DNA of 64,000 nucleotides, taken from the NCBI GenBank assembly GCA_963715635.1, contig OY970261.1, positions 1,240,001 through 1,304,000 of the forward strand, in the 5' to 3' direction. This document shows, one piece after another, positions 33,197-42,611 of this stretch. The notes below the pieces were generated by a model, which saw only the letters and a list, made by a program, of their open reading frames with translations, had not been told where the DNA came from and ran no database searches. This stretch comes from JAPKZH01 sp963715635. GTDB taxonomy: Bacteria > Acidobacteriota > Aminicenantia > Aminicenantales > UBA4085. Within the stretch, counting starts at the first letter, position 1. Every line of letters starts with the position of its first letter. The translations under genes and the position numbers were made by a program.

Positions 33197-33967
33197 ATGC
33201 TTGAGCTCAAAGGGGTCACCAAGAAATTCCATGTTTTTCCCGTGGTCAACCATGTCAGCTTTGCCGTTCGGCCATCCGAAGTCCTCGGCTATCTAGGGCC
33301 GAACGGCGCCGGCAAGACGACGACCATCAAAATGCTGGCCGGTCTCTTGGAGCCTTCCTACGGCGACATCTATCTCAACGGCGAAAATATCAAGAAAGAT
33401 ATCATTGGGTATAAAAAGAGATTGGGTTACGTGCCGGAACAGTCCGAGATCTATCCGCACCTCAGCGGATACGATTACTTGTTAATGGTTGGACGGCTCC
33501 GTAATATCCCGGAAAAGCTGCTCAAGGAAAAAATCGTGGAGTTCCTCAGGTTGCTCGGCTTGGAAGACGACATGCATACGGCGATCTCCGCCTATTCGAA
33601 AGGCATGAGACAAAAAGTCCTAATCTCCGCGGCTCTCCTGCATAATCCGGACATTTTGCTCCTGGACGAACCGCTCTCCGGCCTGGATGTCATGACGTCC
33701 ATGGTGGTGCGGGACCTCGTCAGAAAGCTTGCCTCCGAGCGGAAAATTATCATCTACTCTTCGCACGTCCTGGAAGTCACGGAGAAGATTTGCACCAGGG
33801 TCGTCATCATCCATAAAGGCGATATCGTCGCCAATGATTCGGTTGAAAACCTGAGAAGCCTCATGCAGTTGCCCTCGCTGGTCGAGATCTTCAGCCAGCT
33901 CGTTGTCCAAGAGGATACAGAGGAGGTCGCCAGCAATATCGTTGAAGTCATGAAGCATCGGCAATGA
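33197..33967 (+). CDS. ABC transporter ATP-binding protein
   Basis: Cytoplasmic ATPase of 256 aa. Walker A is GPNGAGKTT at 34-42, the Q-loop is YVPEQSE (about 79-85), the signature is YSKGMRQK (133-140) and Walker B is DILLLDEPLSGLD, with Glu158. The His switch lies in IIYSSHVLE. The sequence class matches export-type subunits (DrrA/CcmA-like). It overlaps the downstream membrane subunit by 4 bp, so the two are made together. The substrate is not evident. There is no strong ribosome binding site before the ATG. Confidence 0.93.
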   Translation: MLELKGVTKKFHVFPVVNHVSFAVRPSEVLGYLGPNGAGKTTTIKMLAGLLEPSYGDIYLNGENIKKDIIGYKKRLGYVPEQSEIYPHLSGYDYLLMVGRLRNIPEKLLKEKIVEFLRLLGLEDDMHTAISAYSKGMRQKVLISAALLHNPDILLLDEPLSGLDVMTSMVVRDLVRKLASERKIIIYSSHVLEVTEKICTRVVIIHKGDIVANDSVENLRSLMQLPSLVEIFSQLVVQEDTEEVASNIVEVMKHRQ

Positions 33968-35718
33968 TAGCCAAGGACATTCTTAGCTACGAGCGGATGA
34001 TCGCTTCCGTCCGCGGGCGGACTAAACAATTTATTGTCCTCAGCCGGCATTTCTTCGACCGGCTCTTCCAGAATGAGATCTTCCCCTTTGAAGAACAGAT
34101 GAAAGAGAAAATCATCGTGCTGCTCGTTCTTCTCGCCGTTCTGGGAGGCCATGTTTCGAACTCCATTCTGATGCGCTATATGTTTGTGGCTGATAACGGG
34201 TTGTCTTGGCTGGAAAAGTGTTTCTTCATAAGCTTTTTTATGGCCCTTCTGGCTTTTGCCACGATCCTGGAATGGGATGTGATTTTCCTCGACAAAAAGG
34301 ATTTCTCCAACTTAAGGTCGCTGCCGATCGCCCTCAGAACGCTGTTTCACTCTAAATTCGCCTCCTTTCTCCTGTTTATCGGACTGTTCTCGGCGGCCTC
34401 CAATGCCATCGCCGTTTTTGCCTTCGCCTTTTATCTTCCGCAATGGAGGTCGCCGAGCCTGCTGTTCCTCGTCCGCTACATGATCGCTCACGTCATCAGC
34501 GCTCTGTCCGCGAATTTCTTTATTTTTTTCTTTTGCGTTTTTCTGGAAGCGCTCCTGATGGTTTTTCTGAGCGCCCGATTTTTTCGAAGGCTTTCGCTCT
34601 ATGTCCGTTTTCTGTTGCTGGCGGGACTGATTTTCTTGATGATGATGTTTTTCATCGATTCCATTTCCGTCAGCGATACATTTTCCGCGCTGACAGCCTA
34701 TAAAGACAGCCATTCACCGCTGATCCTGGCGTTTCCGCCCATGTGGTTCGTCGGCTTGTATGAGGCCCTTCTCGGGACTCAAGACCCTCTGTATCGGTCG
34801 CTGGCCTATCTGGCCGTCGCTTCTATGATTCTCATGGCCGCCATGTCATTTATCGCCATGCAAGTCAGCTACAGCAGGCATCTCAGGAAAACGCTGGAGG
34901 AGATGAAAAGGCCTCCTCATATGCGCAAATTTCGGAATGCCCTTTCTTCGGGATTTAATAGCCTCTTTTTGCGGAATTCCATCCAAAGAGCTATGTTTCA
35001 TTTCTTCGGTCAGACTCTGAAAAACAGCTCCATGCACAAGTTCCAGCTGGCGGGCTATTTGGCCACGGCCCTGGGCTTTATCCTGATTCTTTTGAATTCT
35101 CAGCAGGCAGCCTTCAGAAACATGTCAGTATCGAACAGGAACTTACTGGCCATCCCCATCATCCTATCGATCGCCCTCCTCCTCGGCGTTCGCGGAATCG
35201 TCAATGTCCCGCTGGCGTCCGAGGCCAATTGGGTTTTTAGGCTAACGGAGGGGGAGAAGAGGCAAAACTATTTTATGGGTTTAAAAAAGGGGATTTTCTT
35301 TTTTATACTTCTTCCGCTCTTTGGGGTCCTGTTTGTATTTTTTGGTTTTCTCTGGGGGTGGTTTTATGCGCTGCTGCACTGCCTTTATGGGCTGGCTGCG
35401 GCCCTCATCCTCATGGAGATATTGTTCTGGAGATATGCCAAGATTCCGTTTGCTTGTCTGACTGTGCCCGGGAAAGCCAAGCTCCATGTCCTATGGTGGT
35501 TCTATGCGGCCGCTATTTTGATTTTCACGACGCAGTTGAGCCGCATCGAAAAAAGTCTCTTCATGAATCTTCCCCATTTTTGGTCCGTCATCGGCGCGGG
35601 ATTTATGATCGTTTTTTTTCTTGAAGTCTGCCAGCATCTATTCATCTATGGGAAGGTTCAAATCGTCTACGAGGAGGAGCCCGAGCCCGTCCTGATCGGC
35701 TTGGACCCCAGGAGCTGA
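33964..35718 (+). CDS. ABC transporter membrane subunit (polytopic, unassigned family)
   Basis: Integral membrane protein of 584 aa with about 12 hydrophobic segments, roughly twice the size of a usual ABC-2 permease. It may represent two fused six-span halves, with a soluble stretch around residues 300-350 (SYSRHLRKTLEEMKRPPHMRKFRNAL). The N-terminal 45 residues are soluble and basic. The gene overlaps the ATP-binding subunit by 4 bp, which is the main evidence that it is its partner. I do not recognise a named family beyond hypothetical ABC-associated membrane proteins. Confidence 0.75.
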   Translation: MIAKDILSYERMIASVRGRTKQFIVLSRHFFDRLFQNEIFPFEEQMKEKIIVLLVLLAVLGGHVSNSILMRYMFVADNGLSWLEKCFFISFFMALLAFATILEWDVIFLDKKDFSNLRSLPIALRTLFHSKFASFLLFIGLFSAASNAIAVFAFAFYLPQWRSPSLLFLVRYMIAHVISALSANFFIFFFCVFLEALLMVFLSARFFRRLSLYVRFLLLAGLIFLMMMFFIDSISVSDTFSALTAYKDSHSPLILAFPPMWFVGLYEALLGTQDPLYRSLAYLAVASMILMAAMSFIAMQVSYSRHLRKTLEEMKRPPHMRKFRNALSSGFNSLFLRNSIQRAMFHFFGQTLKNSSMHKFQLAGYLATALGFILILLNSQQAAFRNMSVSNRNLLAIPIILSIALLLGVRGIVNVPLASEANWVFRLTEGEKRQNYFMGLKKGIFFFILLPLFGVLFVFFGFLWGWFYALLHCLYGLAAALILMEILFWRYAKIPFACLTVPGKAKLHVLWWFYAAAILIFTTQLSRIEKSLFMNLPHFWSVIGAGFMIVFFLEVCQHLFIYGKVQIVYEEEPEPVLIGLDPRS

Positions 35719-35854
35719 TTTATCAAGTCCGGCAACGAATGCCAGCGATCGGTTTAGCGGACAGTCTAAACATCCGGCCTCGGATTGTCGTAAGATATTG
35801 AGTAGGAAAAGATTTATTTAAACAGAGAAGACCTTCTGTCGAGAGGAGGGAAAC

Positions 35855-36991
35855 ATGAAAAAGCCCTTCGTTCTTTTGTCGTGTTTTTTTCTTTTATTTG
35901 GCTGCCAGAAACAGCCCAAAATCGATAAAACCCGAGAAAACGGCGTTGAGGTTGTCCTGAATCATCTCCACCCCTACATCATCAAAGGCGAGCCGAGCAC
36001 CCCGATTCTTGAGAAGGCTTTTTCTATCGATACCGAAAGGGAAGATTTGCTGAAGATTGGATTGACGGATATCGAGACTTTTGATGTCGATGACCAAGGA
36101 AATATTTTCGTCATTCAATGGCAGAGCAAAGAGAATTTTGTCTTCAAATTTGATCCGCAAGGGCATTTTATTAAATCTTTTTTGCGATTTGGACAGGGAC
36201 CGGGGGAATTAGAATACGGAGGAACAGTATTGATCAATCCTCAAGGCGATCTGATGGCCAAAGATCCTTCCAAGCCGAAATTTCTCGTCTATGACAGAGA
36301 TGGACATTTCCTCAGGGAAATGCGCCTAGGAAGAAACTTTAGCCCAATCCCTCTAGCCAATGGAAGCTATTTTATTTTTTGGGGAGAGGATACGCCGGAG
36401 TATCGCAAACAATTCGTCGGGGTATGCAATTCGGAATTTCTAAACATAAAAATCCTTGATCAATTTCAATATCCCAATGCCCTGAACGTCCGGTGCCCCG
36501 TGAATAGAGACCTGCTGACTTATAAAGTGGGGAGCGATAAAATCTATATCGGGAACACGGCCAAAGGATACGAAATCGGCGTCTATAGCCTTGAGGGGAA
36601 TCTATTGAGAAAAATCAGAAAAGAATACGATCCAGTGTTGGTCACGGATGATATCAAAAAGGATTATTTTGGAGCTTGGCCGAAAGATGATCCCCTGCGC
36701 AATAATTTCTATTTTACGGAACACTGGCCCACTTTTCGCGGCCTGTTTAGTGATGATGAAGGCCGGTTGTTCGTCTTAACCTACGAAGCCGGCGGAAGTC
36801 CCGGCGAATTTTTGTATGATATTTTCAATCCGGAAGGGGTCTTTGTCGGAAGAATGAGCCTTGCCAATATGAAAAAACTTACTTCCCCGCGTTCATTTGC
36901 CGTTAAAGTTAAGAAAAACCGTTTCTATAGTCTTGGGGAGAAGGGAAACGGCTATAAGGAATTGGTAGCGTATAAGTTGTCTTGGAAATGA
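35855..36991 (+). CDS. 6-bladed beta-propeller lipoprotein
   Basis: Predicted envelope lipoprotein of 378 aa. The signal ends at the lipobox LFGC (Cys about residue 17). The body is a 6-bladed NHL-like propeller: repeated units of the type DVDDQGNIFVIQW and KFDPQGHFIKSF, then the motif FGQGPGELEYGG after the first blade. That G-Q-G-P-G-E motif recurs in the four propellers encoded at 40308-45004. AGGAGG precedes the ATG. The gene stands alone between the ABC pair and the efflux operon. Its role is unknown; a binding or scaffolding function is more likely than catalysis. Confidence 0.85.
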   Translation: MKKPFVLLSCFFLLFGCQKQPKIDKTRENGVEVVLNHLHPYIIKGEPSTPILEKAFSIDTEREDLLKIGLTDIETFDVDDQGNIFVIQWQSKENFVFKFDPQGHFIKSFLRFGQGPGELEYGGTVLINPQGDLMAKDPSKPKFLVYDRDGHFLREMRLGRNFSPIPLANGSYFIFWGEDTPEYRKQFVGVCNSEFLNIKILDQFQYPNALNVRCPVNRDLLTYKVGSDKIYIGNTAKGYEIGVYSLEGNLLRKIRKEYDPVLVTDDIKKDYFGAWPKDDPLRNNFYFTEHWPTFRGLFSDDEGRLFVLTYEAGGSPGEFLYDIFNPEGVFVGRMSLANMKKLTSPRSFAVKVKKNRFYSLGEKGNGYKELVAYKLSWK

Positions 36992-37245
36992 TGGTCGATA
37001 AAGAAATCTCCCAGTAAAACTATTTTACACCTGTAAATTATTTTAAATTTCGGCCTTTTCATCACGGGCCAGAAAAAAGAAAATTGTCTCGGCCACCAAA
37101 GGCATTTTTGGCAAAGGTATTGCCTGCACTAATTAGGCACAAAATATGCACTAATGACTGTTAAATAGGAACGGATGGATAAATTTGCCGCAGACTGGGA
37201 ATAATTCGCGGCGCCGACTGTCTTTATATAAGCGAAGCCGTAATT

Positions 37246-37274
37246 TTGACTTTGCCGTCTTTATTTGGTACTTT
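37246..37274 (+). promoter_or_regulatory. Promoter candidate for the HlyD-TolC-propeller-RND operon
   Basis: TTGACT (37246-37251) and TACTTT (37269-37274) are 17 bp apart, with TGG before the -10. Transcription from here would give a leader of about 115 nt that contains the 37312-37343 hairpin. Confidence 0.35.
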
Positions 37275-37311
37275 TTAGTTAATTGCCTTCGCAAAAGTAA
37301 CGATTTAGCTC

Positions 37312-37343
37312 AAGCGGGCGTAATAAAAATGAATCCCGCTTTT
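37312..37343 (+). terminator. T-tailed leader hairpin, possible attenuator
   Basis: AAGCGGG (37312-37318) pairs with CCCGCTT (37335-37341) around a 16-nt AT-rich loop and is followed by T residues. It lies about 50 bp before the first efflux gene and after the candidate promoter. The stem is short, so this is a weak call. Confidence 0.3.
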
Positions 37344-37394
37344 AGATTCAGGGAATTTTGGTGAATTTCAGCGCCAAAGCTAGAGAGGGTTAAC

Positions 37395-38675
37395 ATGGTA
37401 ATACCAAAAAGGGTGTTGACTATTTCATTGCTTGTTATTGTCATTGGAGTATTTGGCTATTTTCTTTTCTTTAAAAAGGGCTCTAACGCGCCGCCAAAAC
37501 CGGGGAGTGAAACCTCTACTTCGACTCAGCCCGCGGCCAACCCCTCAGGCGGGATCACTCCCCAGGAAAAGGCCGAAGCGGCGCCCCTTCCTGTCAAAGC
37601 CGTCCCTGCCAGGAAGGGCGAGATTATCATAAGATTGAAGTCTCCAGGGGAGGCTTTTACGGACAAAAAAATCGCCATCAAAGCCGAGGTCAGCGGAATT
37701 GCCAAGAACCTCAGAGTTGCTGAAGGCAAGCATGTGAAAGAGGAGGATGTCCTTCTTGAGCTCGACGACCTTGAATATAGGCTGAAGCTTGAGAGACTAC
37801 AAGCCTACCGTTTGAAGCTTCTATCGGATCTCTTTCTGGAAAGACAATTTGCGGCGCCCGAAACTGCACCGAACCGTGCCGCTCTTGATAAACTCAACAA
37901 AGCTAAGGCGAATTATGATAAAGCAAGCGAGGGGTTCCAAAAAGGCCTGCTCTCCCAGATTGAGCTGGAAAAAGCCCAGAAAGACTATGAGTTGATTTTG
38001 ATCGAGGCAGGCAGCAAAAAAGACGAAATCATGTCCACCAACCTGACGCAGACCGAGATCGATGTCAAGATATCGCAGATGGAGCTGGACAAGACCAAAA
38101 TCAGGGCGCCGTTTTCCGGCATCATTACGGAAATCAAGATATCCCCCAAGGAGCATATCTCCTCCGGCCAGGAGCTATTCACGCTGGTCAATATCAGCCA
38201 GATCAAAGTAAAGGCCAAAGTGCTTGAAAGCGAGATCGGCAAGATGAAGGTCGGCCGTGAAGTCGATTTGCGTTTTAGCGCCTATCCCGGGAAGGTTTTC
38301 AAAGGCATCGTCGAGGCCATCAGCCCCATCGTCAATTCCGACGATAAAACCTGCTCCGTCCATATCACTGTCAATAATCCCACCGAAGAGCTGAAGCCGG
38401 GGATGCATGCCGAAGTGGAGATTGAATCCGAGATCTACAAGGACAAGCTGATTGTTCCCCAGGAGGCCATCCTGGTCCGGGGCGGGCGGAAGCTCGTCTT
38501 CGTGGTCGAAAACGGCCTGGCCAAATGGCGGTATATACAGATCGGGCTCGAGAATGAAAACTATGCGGAAATCCTGCCTGGTGCGAACCCGGGGGAGGGT
38601 CTGAATGAAGGCGAGATGGTCATCATCGAGGGACATTTCACCCTGGCCCATGACGCCCGCGTCACGATTAAATAA
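37395..38675 (+). CDS. Efflux RND transporter periplasmic adaptor (HlyD/MFP family)
   Basis: Periplasmic adaptor of 426 aa that would link inner-membrane pump and outer-membrane channel. An N-terminal anchor (TISLLVIVIGVFGYFLFF, about 8-25) precedes a Pro/Ser-rich linker. The lipoyl half-motif is SGIAKNLRVAEGKHVKEEDVLLELDD. An alpha-hairpin covers about 130-215, and the second lipoyl half is TKIRAPFSGIITEIKISPKEHISSGQELFTL. A beta-barrel and membrane-proximal domain follow. The order is canonical for MFP proteins. It is the first gene of a long plus-strand operon; the TolC-like gene starts 27 bp downstream. Confidence 0.92.
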   Translation: MVIPKRVLTISLLVIVIGVFGYFLFFKKGSNAPPKPGSETSTSTQPAANPSGGITPQEKAEAAPLPVKAVPARKGEIIIRLKSPGEAFTDKKIAIKAEVSGIAKNLRVAEGKHVKEEDVLLELDDLEYRLKLERLQAYRLKLLSDLFLERQFAAPETAPNRAALDKLNKAKANYDKASEGFQKGLLSQIELEKAQKDYELILIEAGSKKDEIMSTNLTQTEIDVKISQMELDKTKIRAPFSGIITEIKISPKEHISSGQELFTLVNISQIKVKAKVLESEIGKMKVGREVDLRFSAYPGKVFKGIVEAISPIVNSDDKTCSVHITVNNPTEELKPGMHAEVEIESEIYKDKLIVPQEAILVRGGRKLVFVVENGLAKWRYIQIGLENENYAEILPGANPGEGLNEGEMVIIEGHFTLAHDARVTIK

Positions 38676-38702
38676 TCGTTCCTCAATTTGAAAGGGGGGA
38701 AT

Positions 38703-40295
38703 ATGAAAAAACAAGTTCCTGCTGCCAAGAAGGCGGCCCTGATAACAATTTTTTCGGCGTTTTTAGCATTATTTTTCTACCTGCCTCAGACATTCTCGCA
38801 GGAGCAAAAAGCGGAGAAACTCTCCCTCACTCTGAAAGATTGCATCACCAGCGTGCTCGCCAACAACCTTGACTTGTCCATCGAAGCGTTCAATCCCGAC
38901 ATCAATGATGCCTCGATCTCCGCGTCCAAAGAACAATTCCTGCCCGAATTCAGCCTCAATTATTTCAATCAGAAACAGACTACGCTTGGGGGCTGGGGTG
39001 TGGAAGGAACGAGCTACCGAAATAAATATGACTCCTATTCTCTCGATTTAACTCAGAAAGTGATTACGGGCGGGAGCGCGACGCTTTCTTTTACGAATTC
39101 TATGTTCGATACGGGAAGAGCTTTCCAGGTCATTAATCCATCGTATAATAGCGAATTTCGACTCAGGCTCGCCCAGCCACTTCTCAAAGGCTTCGGCCCG
39201 AAGGCAAACAAGTACAATACAGTCCAGGCTATAAACCAGAAAGATATCGCTGTTTCGGCGCTCAAGGCTAAGCTTATCCAAACGATTTATGATGTCGAAC
39301 AGGCGTATTGGAATCTATACTCGGCCATCGAGAACCTGAAAGTCCAGGAATCTTCGCTGGAGCAGAGCCGGGAAATCCTGAGGCGAAACAGGGAGGCGGC
39401 GCGGGTAGGGGCAAAATCGGCCATTGAAGTCCTGAATTCCGAAGTCGAAGTCGCCAGGAATGAAGACTATGTCGTCTCCTACAGGATACAGGTGGAACAG
39501 GATGAAGCAAATCTAAAAAAAATTTTGAACCTTCCCTCTGAAGCGGCGATGTCGACCAGGTCGCTCACCCCCTCGGACAAGCCTGTCGTCGAAAAGATGC
39601 AAATCACGTATGAAGGAGCCCTCAAAGCGGCTTTTGAACAGAGGCCGGAGATCGTCCAGGCCGAAATACAGCTTGAGAACAACGCCAACGACATCAGCTA
39701 TAACAAAAACCAACTCCTTCCTCAGCTGGATTTGGGATTCAATATGTGGAGTCCGGGGCAATCGGGCATCAAGTATCTCTACCAGGACAATAACCCATTC
39801 TCAGGGATTATTGTGGGTAAGGTCGTCGGCAGCCGCGTAGATGCTTTGAAGGAGGCCCTCAAGACAACTTATAAAAATTGGTCTGTGAATTTAACTCTGA
39901 CCGTTCCCCTGGGGAATGTTTTTTCACGGGCGATCCTGACCAGGGCTAAAATAGAGCAAGAACAAAGCCTGGTGCAGCTCGAAAAGCAGAAACAATCCAT
40001 CGCTTATGAAATTGCTCAAGCGATTAAGGAGTTGCAGAACAGCGAAAGGAAGATCAAGACCTCCGAGGCTTCCAGAGAACTCCAGGAGAAGCGCCTGGCG
40101 GCTGAAATGCAGAGATACCAGCTTGGCTTGGGCACTATTGAATGGCTGTTGAGCTATCAAAGCCAGCTGACCAACGCAAAAATTCAGGAAATCCAGGCAT
40201 TGATTAATTACAGGATGGCGGTGGCCAACCTTGAGCGCGTGATGGGAACGACTCTGAAATCCAAGGGACTGAAGTTCAGGGATTATGAATTTTAG
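38703..40295 (+). CDS. TolC family outer-membrane efflux protein
   Basis: Outer-membrane channel of about 530 aa. A signal peptide (about 1-33, ending TFSQ) precedes the duplicated TolC fold: helices with coiled-coil heptads (AVRINRE-type segments such as SLEQSREILRRNREAARVGAKSAIEVLNSEVEVA) and a second repeat (YEIAQAIKELQNSERKIKTSEASRELQEKRLAAEMQRYQLGLGTIEWLL). The last, NYRMAVANLERVMG, is typical of the TolC end. The ATG at 38703 follows AAAGGGGGGA; an upstream in-frame TTG overlaps that site. It lies between the adaptor and the first propeller gene (12 bp to the latter). Confidence 0.92.
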   Translation: MKKQVPAAKKAALITIFSAFLALFFYLPQTFSQEQKAEKLSLTLKDCITSVLANNLDLSIEAFNPDINDASISASKEQFLPEFSLNYFNQKQTTLGGWGVEGTSYRNKYDSYSLDLTQKVITGGSATLSFTNSMFDTGRAFQVINPSYNSEFRLRLAQPLLKGFGPKANKYNTVQAINQKDIAVSALKAKLIQTIYDVEQAYWNLYSAIENLKVQESSLEQSREILRRNREAARVGAKSAIEVLNSEVEVARNEDYVVSYRIQVEQDEANLKKILNLPSEAAMSTRSLTPSDKPVVEKMQITYEGALKAAFEQRPEIVQAEIQLENNANDISYNKNQLLPQLDLGFNMWSPGQSGIKYLYQDNNPFSGIIVGKVVGSRVDALKEALKTTYKNWSVNLTLTVPLGNVFSRAILTRAKIEQEQSLVQLEKQKQSIAYEIAQAIKELQNSERKIKTSEASRELQEKRLAAEMQRYQLGLGTIEWLLSYQSQLTNAKIQEIQALINYRMAVANLERVMGTTLKSKGLKFRDYEF

Positions 40296-40307
40296 CGAGA
40301 CCTGAGA

Positions 40308-41459
40308 ATGCGGAAATCTAAAAAGGGTCGGGCTGAAGTTGTTGTCCTGTGGTTTCTTTCTATTTCGATGGGCGCAATAATCTGTAGCGCCCAGACGATT
40401 ATCCAAAACCCGGACAAGCCGCTAGCTAAGAATACCGGCAGAGTTGTTGCCCTAAGGGAAGTCATGAAAATCGCCGACGAAGGCGATCAATATTTTTTCA
40501 AGTATCCCTTCAATCTAAAAATCGCGCCGGACCAATCGATTTTTGTCCAGGAGCAGGAGCATCTCTGGCAATTCGACCGGAACGGCAAGTTTGTCCGTGA
40601 TTATTTCAAAAAAGGCCAGGGCCCGGGCGAGATGATTTACGTTACAAATTTTGATTTGACCGAGGAACATATCATCATCCACACGAGCAGCCCGTCGAAA
40701 GTCATGTGGATTGATTATACGGGTCGATTGGCCAAAGAATTCACCGTTCCACAGAGACGTTCCTTAACGTTTTTGCTCTTCCACAAGGATGTCTATTTTT
40801 TCAATAGCTACGAATCTCCCTTTGGGCAGGGAGAGCCGAAATTCGTCGATATGCCCCAAAATTTTACGGCCTTTTCCGAAGGCGCAAAAGAATTGAAGCC
40901 GCTGATCGCCCTCCCCATCCGGGTTTTTATCGTCTCGGGGCGGGGAGGCGGCGGGGGGATGATGTTTGTCACCAGCCTGATCAGCGTTCCTTATCAACAA
41001 AAATATCTCTTTTTGTCCCATACCTCCGAATATCTCTTGAAGCTTTATGACGTTGAGACCAATGAGATCGTTCGTGTGTTCCAACGCAGCTATAAAAGGG
41101 TGAAAGCTCCTCCGCAAAAAATCGACGAAAAAAAGGGTAGGATGATGATAGACGGCAAGAAATATTTCGGTCCTCCAGCTCAGAAGTATTCGAACGATAT
41201 CTTGAACCTGTTTGTTGATAACGGCGATCTTTGGGCCGTCACTTCAACGACGGATAAAAATAAGGGCATCCTGATCGACGTTTTCAATTTCGAGGGGAAA
41301 TACATCGACAATTTTTATCTAAGACTTCCGGAGAAATCCACTCTCAACCTCGGCCCCGGACGGCTGAACACAGTGACCGTGTCCAAGGGATTCCTCTATG
41401 GCATAGAAAGAAACGAAGACGAAACGTTTTCGATCAAGAAATACAGGATTGGAGAGTGA
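40308..41459 (+). CDS. Secreted 6-bladed beta-propeller protein, copy A1
   Basis: Protein of 383 aa with a signal peptide (about 1-28, cleavage near CSA-Q). After a segment NPDKPLAKNTGRVVALREVMKI comes a propeller with units like LKIAPDQSIFVQEQEHLWQFDRNGKFVRDYF, followed by the motif KKGQGPGEM. It is paralogous to the next gene (shared NP.KP.AKN.GRV and FKYP.....APD segments), so the two arose by tandem duplication. It sits only 12 bp after the TolC gene, within the efflux operon. No enzymatic motif is visible; a periplasmic binding or docking role is inferred. Confidence 0.82.
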   Translation: MRKSKKGRAEVVVLWFLSISMGAIICSAQTIIQNPDKPLAKNTGRVVALREVMKIADEGDQYFFKYPFNLKIAPDQSIFVQEQEHLWQFDRNGKFVRDYFKKGQGPGEMIYVTNFDLTEEHIIIHTSSPSKVMWIDYTGRLAKEFTVPQRRSLTFLLFHKDVYFFNSYESPFGQGEPKFVDMPQNFTAFSEGAKELKPLIALPIRVFIVSGRGGGGGMMFVTSLISVPYQQKYLFLSHTSEYLLKLYDVETNEIVRVFQRSYKRVKAPPQKIDEKKGRMMIDGKKYFGPPAQKYSNDILNLFVDNGDLWAVTSTTDKNKGILIDVFNFEGKYIDNFYLRLPEKSTLNLGPGRLNTVTVSKGFLYGIERNEDETFSIKKYRIGE

Positions 41460-41474
41460 AAAGAAGGTAAGCCC

Positions 41475-42596
41475 ATGAAAATTCATTGGAGCGGAATCCG
41501 GCTTTCCCTGATTTTATTGTCTTTGATGAGTGCCGGGCTCGTTGCCGAACAGAATCCGCAAGGGAAGGGCGCCGTCACCAAAGAAGGCGATGTCATAATC
41601 GTAAAAAACCCCGAAAAGCCGCCGGCCAAAAATGCCGGGCGAGTCCTCAAGTTTCAAGAAATCTGGCAGATCACCGATAAGGGCGGCCAGTTTTATTTTA
41701 AATATCCCGGAGAACTCAGGGTGTCTTCGGATGGCCATCTATTTTTAGCGGATGAAAATGAATTGTTAAAATTCACGCCGGAGGGAAAATTCATTAAGAA
41801 TCTCTTCAAGAAAGGTCAAGGCCCCGGAGAAATCGAGAGTGATTTTGCTTATTTTATCTACAATAACGAGATTTACATTTACGATTTTATGGCCCTCAAG
41901 ATGATTCGGACGGATTTAAATGGTGGGCTTGTCAAGCAAGTGCGGATAGAGAGCGGACCTTATAACGGATTTTATGGTGTCTTTAAGGATTGGTTTGTTT
42001 TTTTAAAAGATGTCTTTCCGCCTCCAGCCGAAAGAAAATCCAAGCTCCAGGATATGCCGTGCGCGATCAGGCTGGTTTCAGAGGATGGCAAGATCGAAAA
42101 AGAGTGCTATGTGTTTCAAAGGCAAATGTTTTTCCATCCGAACGGCATGACATCCTGGACAAGATGGTATTCGGTCTTGAGCGAGGACGGCAATCGCTTA
42201 TACGTCAGCCATACTCGGGATTATCTCATTGAAGCTCTCGATTTGAACAGAGGTCAGGTTATCAATCGCTTTAAGAGGGAATATCCAAGTGTTAAGTATA
42301 AAGAGCGAGGCTGGGAAGAAAATTTCTATAAAAAATTCGACGCTCCGAAAATTCGATACGAAATTGACATTGCTGGCTTATTCATAAATAAAGATTTCCT
42401 TTGGGTTCGGACCTCGACCAGCGATAAGGAAGAAGGGGATTTGTTTGATGTTTTTGACAGCCAAGGGCGGTTTATCGACAACTTTTATCTCGGCGCGGGA
42501 CGAACGCTGCTCGACCCTTTTGGAGATATTGTCTTTGTTTTAGAAAAAGATCAAGCGGAAAATTATCGATTGATCAAATATAAAATCATGGAGTGA
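41475..42596 (+). CDS. Secreted 6-bladed beta-propeller protein, copy A2
   Basis: Protein of 373 aa with a signal peptide (about 1-24, ending GLVAEQ). The mature start KNPEKPPAKNAGRVLKFQEIWQITDKGGQFYFKYPGELRVSSDG aligns with copy A1. The KKGQGPGEIES motif follows the first blade, and later units include DVFDSQGRFIDNFYLG, which closes the propeller as in A1 (DVFNFEGKYIDNFYLR). It begins 15 bp after A1 and ends 15 bp before the B pair. The function is unknown and probably non-enzymatic. Confidence 0.82.
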   Translation: MKIHWSGIRLSLILLSLMSAGLVAEQNPQGKGAVTKEGDVIIVKNPEKPPAKNAGRVLKFQEIWQITDKGGQFYFKYPGELRVSSDGHLFLADENELLKFTPEGKFIKNLFKKGQGPGEIESDFAYFIYNNEIYIYDFMALKMIRTDLNGGLVKQVRIESGPYNGFYGVFKDWFVFLKDVFPPPAERKSKLQDMPCAIRLVSEDGKIEKECYVFQRQMFFHPNGMTSWTRWYSVLSEDGNRLYVSHTRDYLIEALDLNRGQVINRFKREYPSVKYKERGWEENFYKKFDAPKIRYEIDIAGLFINKDFLWVRTSTSDKEEGDLFDVFDSQGRFIDNFYLGAGRTLLDPFGDIVFVLEKDQAENYRLIKYKIME

Positions 42597-42611
42597 AAGG
42601 GAGGGATGCGT

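Larger units (their letters stand above)
36992..37394 (+). other. Intergenic leader region before the efflux-propeller operon
   Basis: 403 bp without a credible ORF and AT-richer than the flanks. It holds a short palindrome TTTACA-CC-TGTAAA (37024-37037), a promoter candidate and a T-tailed hairpin (both listed separately). No RNA family was recognised. Confidence 0.6.

Noticed and set aside
37024..37037. TTTACACCTGTAAA palindrome as an operator
   Set aside because: It is short, single copy, directly after a stop codon and over 200 bp from the promoter candidate; not convincing on its own.
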